From positions 124,001 through 188,000 of the forward strand of contig CACEKE010000001.1 in the NCBI GenBank assembly GCA_902560075.1: a stretch of DNA of 64,000 bases, in the 5' to 3' direction. Under the pieces are notes generated by a model, which was not told where the DNA came from, did no database searches, and was given only the letters and a program-made list of their open reading frames with translations. The stretch comes from an uncultured Pelagibacteraceae bacterium (GTDB taxonomy: Bacteria; Pseudomonadota; Alphaproteobacteria; Pelagibacterales; Pelagibacteraceae). Both the position numbers and the translations under genes were made by a program. The first letter of the stretch is position 1. Each line of letters starts with the position of its first letter. This document shows positions 60,801 to 64,000 of this stretch, piece after piece.

Positions 60801-61001
60801 CATAAAAAGAAATTTTTCTGTAGTTTCGTTAACTAAAGATTTAAAATTATGAAAATTTTCACCTAACCTTTTTTTAAGAGCTACCTTGACCTCTTCTCTT
60901 ATTTCATTTTCAGTAATTTTTCCATTATCTTTAAATAAATAATCACATTCTATTCTTATAGATTTTTTTGCTCTATTAATATTTTCAATTATACTGACCA
61001 T
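57801..61001 (-). CDS. Z1-domain superfamily II ATPase (restriction-associated)
   Basis: 1066 aa. Walker A GSIQSGKT at 152-159, Walker B DDECD at 325-329, YTATPFAN at 374-381, and the Z1-type C-terminal core at about 650-706 with GGDKLSRGVTFDG and MGRWFGYR (Arg690 and Arg695 as finger candidates). Z1 proteins are predicted helicase/translocase partners of restriction systems with cytosine methyltransferases. Here it lies opposite the dcm-HNH pair. The last about 300 residues are unassigned. No MORC-type ATPase or PD-(D/E)xK subunit is adjacent, although those often accompany Z1. Confidence 0.85.
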   Translation of the reverse strand: MVSIIENINRAKKSIRIECDYLFKDNGKITENEIREEVKVALKKRLGENFHNFKSLVNETTEKFLFMYNTKSGEILGLSDDKDHKPWLEDNPDRVKNGEYWEIYKTYLKEEENFSEAAINDIDSSTQKILAKIEDPKDDTHLKWDRRGVVIGSIQSGKTANFIGLINKARDAGYKFIVVLSGTNNDLRQQTQERIDDGFIGYYTSSYSDSKGNPQIMNPLGRLRQTKFPDKHQWPLHGTFNKLNGDFNKAAFERLAKQKLGKNRDASYIFVIKKNKTPLTRLIQWLLTHTQSKAGAKGFERVPPLNETNRSEPPFINDWPILVLDDECDHYSVDTKERPEITPGVLDEEYDPKTINGLIRKLLICFSRRAYIGYTATPFANIFIHEGAYAKNYGPDLFPKSFMFDIRPPSNHQGLETLFADKDDDDPSGADQSNFIITINDFCENPYDLFCNKGWIPYKHNKNHTPIYNQNTGVLDEDLLDEHTLNFYVELLEFSGSNDTKKINLPPSMIHAVMSFIIASTIRNVRSYEEIFSHKSMLIHVSKFINVQEKIEIEIQKLISSILDVIRYRKDYFFNCMKHIYENYFLEQTKEFKENKKVISFEDLKHHEKGIEWIIKEIKGREGISNIYRMSGKGGNKPNYRQYKIDWNIGLTTIIIGGDKLSRGVTFDGLSTSYFLRASRMYDTLMQMGRWFGYRQGYEDVCRLYTSAELRQNFIDINIASERLRARVSYMQAHKRTPADFGLAVQKSPGLLITSKVKMRDGHEFSLDFSGSGIQMTTLPWDIDVIKNNFQKTSDLIKKLGKESEGPNIVRKRGKVPNPKNKKNQEMTSAWKNTHLWKNVSNESIVNYLRSFTEHENSNFHCEQLSRYISDAAGQNCLTNWNVVLCGNGNSKHEWDIGGKKVELIERMPSPDSNSKENKASFGAIWDPKDETMDISNEDYLNAWLTAEKHKLEDNRNTDIKFSQEIRRKRSEKNGVLLIYPILPVIRETIISRMPNKIYKGTDFKYKAWNPFKENFVRKKENVNDINNRKPIISIAISLPEINKEISIPYVGNNIFYAEEQSANLN

Positions 61002-61088
61002 AAATTAAAAATTATTATAACCGAAATTTTTAATTTATAAATTGCTTAATTAAAAATTTTTGCGACTTATAATGGAAAAACTATTAAT

Positions 61089-61475
61089 TTATATTAATAA
61101 ATATACTAAACCTGCCATTTGAAGAAAATTAATTAAAACTGACAATCCATGAGCATACTTAAATTTTTTTTCTTCTTTATTGTCTTTAAGTTTATTAATT
61201 AATGGCATTAAAATAAACTGAGCAAAAATAAAAGATAAAGCTAATATAAGAGCTATATAAAAGCTGATATTAAATGAAGAAACTAAGTAAAATAATATTA
61301 CTGCTATTAATAAAAAAATAAAATTAACAAAATAGTAATATGGGAATATTTTTCTTACGAACTTACCTGCGTTTTCAGCATCTAAGATTTTAAAAATCAT
61401 CGGAGCTAACACAAATGAAAAAAATATCATCATACCTAGAGTAATTGCTATTATATTTTGAGCTAAATTTTCCAT
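61089..61475 (-). CDS. DUF4149-like membrane protein
   Basis: 128 aa from the ATG at 61475; a TTG at 61487 would overlap the preceding gene. Four membrane helices, with the family-like GMMIFFSFVLAPMIFKIL and AGKFVRKIFPYYY. Function unknown. Follows the DUF4396 gene by 2 bp. Confidence 0.7.
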   Translation of the reverse strand: MENLAQNIIAITLGMMIFFSFVLAPMIFKILDAENAGKFVRKIFPYYYFVNFIFLLIAVILFYLVSSFNISFYIALILALSFIFAQFILMPLINKLKDNKEEKKFKYAHGLSVLINFLQMAGLVYLLI

Positions 61476-61477
61476 TT

Positions 61478-61921
61478 TTAATGACAACTTATGTTATATT
61501 TTTTTAATTTATAATAATTGTATGGCAATGGTGTAATAAAACCAACTGCGAGCATAATTGGTATCACATACCAATTCAAAACTGCTCCACCTGTGATTAA
61601 ATAATCTGTTAAGTTCATAGCTATTTCCATACTTATCATAGATATAAAACTCATCCCAAATGCTGTCTTAATAGCATTTTTAAAACTAAATTTTTGTTTA
61701 ATTAGAATTATGGTCTCAAGGGCAATACTTGTTATCAATCCATTAATAATAGCTAAAATCATTATACCCAATACCGGAAAGGGAATTTCAGATAATTGAA
61801 AAAACAAAATTGTACCAAAATCTCCAATTGAACAGCCCAGTAAACACCAAGCAGTATTTTTAGAACTTTTTCTCCATGTATGTCTACAATTCCAACTTAT
61901 TTTAATTGTTTCTGAACTCAT
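61478..61921 (-). CDS. DUF4396-like membrane protein
   Basis: 147 aa, about four membrane segments. N-terminal SWNCRHTWRKSSKNTAWCLLGCSIGDFG (conserved Cys, His, TWR and GCSIGD) and C-terminal SMEIAMNLTDYLITGGA are typical of DUF4396. Cys/His at the membrane face suggest metal binding. Function unknown. Confidence 0.75.
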   Translation of the reverse strand: MSSETIKISWNCRHTWRKSSKNTAWCLLGCSIGDFGTILFFQLSEIPFPVLGIMILAIINGLITSIALETIILIKQKFSFKNAIKTAFGMSFISMISMEIAMNLTDYLITGGAVLNWYVIPIMLAVGFITPLPYNYYKLKKYNISCH

Positions 61922-62029
61922 ATCTACTATCTAGATAATTATTTTTATGTTCCAATGCATCAAAGTGACCAATTTTAACTGTTATTTCTATTTTATGCCA
62001 TATTAACTTAATATATAAAGACCAGTTAA

Positions 62030-62941
62030 ATGCTATCAGATAAAGAAATTGTATGTCCGAATAATCTTTTGGATGTTGCTCATCAAAAAAAAGGAGTGTC
62101 AGCTGGTATTGTTAATGCTGGTAAATCTATAACTATGATGTCTGTTATGGACGCGGTAAATGAAAATTTAATCACTCCAACATTTATAGGAAATAAGGAA
62201 GAAATTGAAAAATGTGCTTTGGAGTTAAATTTTGATATATCTCAATTTGAAATCTTAGATGAAAAAAATGAAAATAAGACAGCAGTAATAGCAGCGGAAT
62301 TAGCCTCTAAAGAAAAAATTAAAATCATTGTAAAAGGTCATATTCACACTGATGTCTTGATGAAAGAAGTAATCAAAAAAAAATATAGTTTAATTGGTAA
62401 AACAAGACTAAGTCATATTTGGCATATGACACTAGATAAGGAGGATAAACCACTAATAATTACAGACGGAGCATTAAATGTAAACCCAAATGTAAAAACA
62501 AAAATGCATATCCTTAAAAATGTAATTAATTTTTGTAATAGAATTGGAAATGAAAGACCTAAAGTATCAATTCTATCTGCCACAGAGGAAGTTCTTGATA
62601 GTGTTCAAAGTTCATTGGATGCAAAAGAGATCACTGAAATTGCAAAAAAAGAAAATTTAAAAGCTGATGTTTTTGGACCATTGGCATTTGATAATAGTAT
62701 TTCGAAAAAATCTGCAGAAATTAAAGGTATAAAAAATGTTGTTGCGGGAGACTCGGATGTTTTGCTAGTACCAAATGTAGAAGCAGGTAATGCATTAGTT
62801 AAAATTATGGTCTATTTTATGGGCGCATGCGCAGCTGGTGTGGTTGTTGGTGGAAAGGTTCCAGTTGTCATTACATCAAGATCAGATGTGGCAACTGCAA
62901 GGTTAGCTTCGATTGCAGCTGCAGTAGTTGCTTTAGATTAA
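62030..62941 (+). CDS. Phosphate acetyl/butyryltransferase (short Pta type)
   Basis: 303 aa of the PTA/PTB family: MLSDKEIVCPN, AAELASKEKIKIIVKGHIHTDVLMKEV, IITDGALNVNPNVKTKMHIL and VAGDSDVLLVPNVEAGNALVK with CAAGVVVGGKVPVVITSRSD. It interconverts acyl-CoA and acyl phosphate. In taurine degraders the acetyl phosphate from sulfoacetaldehyde acetyltransferase goes to acetyl-CoA by this step; no xsc gene is in the window. Precedes the HisD-like gene by 20 bp. Confidence 0.87.
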   Translation: MLSDKEIVCPNNLLDVAHQKKGVSAGIVNAGKSITMMSVMDAVNENLITPTFIGNKEEIEKCALELNFDISQFEILDEKNENKTAVIAAELASKEKIKIIVKGHIHTDVLMKEVIKKKYSLIGKTRLSHIWHMTLDKEDKPLIITDGALNVNPNVKTKMHILKNVINFCNRIGNERPKVSILSATEEVLDSVQSSLDAKEITEIAKKENLKADVFGPLAFDNSISKKSAEIKGIKNVVAGDSDVLLVPNVEAGNALVKIMVYFMGACAAGVVVGGKVPVVITSRSDVATARLASIAAAVVALD

Positions 62942-62961
62942 TTAATGAAATAGAATTTTGT

Positions 62962-64000
62962 ATGGGAATAAATTATTTAAAAAAATCACCAAAACAACCT
63001 TCTACTGATGATGTAAAGACAAGAGAAATTGTTCAAAAACTATTAAGTGAACTTGAAAAATCAAGAGAAGAAGGGTGCAAAGAATTAACAAAAAAATTTG
63101 ATAAATATGATGGAGATATAATAGTTTCAAAGGAAAAAATTAGTGAAATAACTGATACTTTAGATCAAAAAACAAAAGATGATATAAAATTTTCTTATGA
63201 CAGAGTTAAAAAATTTGCTGAAGCACAACTTAAAAACTATGGTCAAGATTTTGAAGTTGAGCTTTCAAAAGGTTTATATGCTGGTCAAAAATTAATTCCT
63301 GTAAATACTGCTGGATGCTATATACCTGGAGGTAGATATGCACATATAGCTTCAGCTGTAATGAGTGTTACAACTGCAAAAGTTGCAGGTGTTAAAAATA
63401 TTATTGCATGTAGCCCGCCAAAAAAGGGGGTCGGAGCAAATCCATCTGTAATCTACACAGCTAATTTATGTGGAGCAGACAAAATTTTAAACTTGGGTGG
63501 TGTTCCAGCAATCGCTGCAATGACATATGGCATGTTTGGAAATGAACCTGCGGATATGTTGGTTGGTCCTGGAAATCAGTTTGTGGCAGAAGCAAAAAGA
63601 ATTTTATTTGGAAAAGTAGGTATAGATTTATTTGCTGGACCTACTGAAATCGCTGTAATAGCGGATGAAACAGCAGATCCCGAAATCGTTGCTGTTGATT
63701 TAGTTGGACAAGCTGAACATGGGTATAATTCTCCAGCTTGGCTTTATACCACAAGTAAAAAACTTGCAGATGAGGTAATGAAAAGAGTGCCAGAATTAAT
63801 TTCGGAATTACCTGAATTACCAAGAACTAGTGCTGAAGCTGCATGGAGAGATTACGGAGAAGTAATATTATGTGAAAACGATGAAGACATGGCCAAAATA
63901 AGTGATGAATACGCTCCAGAACATTTAGAAGTTCAAACTAAAAATGACAAATGGTTTCACGAAAGATTAAAAAATTATGGATCTTTGTTTATTGGAGAAG
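62962..64000 (+). CDS. HisD-family dehydrogenase, sulfopropanediol dehydrogenase-like, C-terminus off the edge
   Basis: 346 codons visible, open at the right edge. Begins MGINYLKKSPKQPSTDD. It shows VNTAGCYIPGGRYAHIASAVMS, DMLVGPGNQFVAEAKR, GIDLFAGPTEI, GQAEHG (zinc Gln and His) and YAPEHLEV (catalytic Glu-His). The SVTTAKVAGV, NTAGCYIPGG and short gaps look more like the HpsN/HisD-like group of marine bacteria, which oxidise 2,3-dihydroxypropane-1-sulfonate, than like the biosynthetic enzyme. No other his genes are nearby. The specific substrate is inference. Confidence 0.75.
   Translation, partial: MGINYLKKSPKQPSTDDVKTREIVQKLLSELEKSREEGCKELTKKFDKYDGDIIVSKEKISEITDTLDQKTKDDIKFSYDRVKKFAEAQLKNYGQDFEVELSKGLYAGQKLIPVNTAGCYIPGGRYAHIASAVMSVTTAKVAGVKNIIACSPPKKGVGANPSVIYTANLCGADKILNLGGVPAIAAMTYGMFGNEPADMLVGPGNQFVAEAKRILFGKVGIDLFAGPTEIAVIADETADPEIVAVDLVGQAEHGYNSPAWLYTTSKKLADEVMKRVPELISELPELPRTSAEAAWRDYGEVILCENDEDMAKISDEYAPEHLEVQTKNDKWFHERLKNYGSLFIGE

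Noticed and set aside
62962-64000. Histidine biosynthesis hisD
   Set aside because: No his operon context; sequence details and the pta neighbour fit the HpsN-like catabolic group better.
1-64000. CRISPR array, IS element or rRNA operon
   Set aside because: No regularly spaced repeat-spacer units, transposase motifs or rRNA sequence were seen on reading both strands.

Overview
The window reads as an AT-rich, very gene-dense chromosome segment of a marine alphaproteobacterium, most likely SAR11 (Pelagibacterales). The basis is the base composition, gaps of a few bases or overlapping stops between most genes, taurine (tauABC), TRAP and amino-acid uptake genes, a dimethylglycine/sarcosine-type dehydrogenase, and almost no paralogous or mobile ballast. 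Placement at genus level is inference; no rRNA is present.

Layout. 0-10 kb: a ribonucleotide reductase alpha subunit running off the left edge, a phosphohexomutase, then a minus-strand run of TRAP transporter dctPQM, dusA and two tandem TauE/TSUP exporters, followed by a CoA-transferase, cmk and rpoZ. 10-19 kb: MFS transporter, 3-hydroxyisobutyrate-type dehydrogenase, FMN oxidase-like protein, beta- and gamma-carbonic-anhydrase-like proteins, an O-GlcNAc-transferase-like TPR protein and glycosyltransferases. 19.4-26.8 kb: a nine-gene minus-strand operon joining methylthioadenosine salvage (mtnP, GFA protein, mtnA, membrane protein, fuculose-aldolase-like enzyme), a SpeD-SpeE fusion and a basic-amino-acid ABC importer, with apt diverging from it. 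Together these could make a polyamine, split the by-product methylthioadenosine, recycle adenine to AMP and the ribose carbon to DHAP. 26.8-30.1 kb: a family 2 glycosyltransferase and rfbBAC for a dTDP-sugar.

30.1-31.8 kb: a 1.6-kb element bounded by a 63-bp exact direct repeat of the 5' part of a tRNA(CAU) gene. It has 11-bp-phased GTGGACC repeats near both ends, four small genes and no integrase. 31.8-49.5 kb: tldD/pmbA, a TPR protein, then dimethylglycine/sarcosine-type dehydrogenase, alanine dehydrogenase and an omega-aminotransferase divergent from tauABC (TauC has a large extra N-terminal domain). A plus-strand series follows: Gfo/Idh oxidoreductase, sulfotransferase, Ldh_2 dehydrogenase and PQQ-type sugar dehydrogenase.

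49.5-62 kb: an unusual double-winged-helix regulator, a BASS transporter and a Cys-rich miniprotein behind two Fur-like boxes, PsiE, a histidine phosphatase, RmuC and several orphan small genes. Next is a restriction-type locus (cytosine-5 methyltransferase, HNH nuclease, 1066-aa Z1 ATPase). A 62-nt leader sequence seen in the tRNA-flanked element recurs next to this locus, linking the two accessory regions. 62-64 kb: phosphotransacetylase and a partial HisD-family dehydrogenase that looks more like sulfopropanediol dehydrogenase (HpsN) than histidine biosynthesis. With tauABC, the aminotransferase, alanine dehydrogenase and TSUP exporters these suggest sulfonate catabolism.
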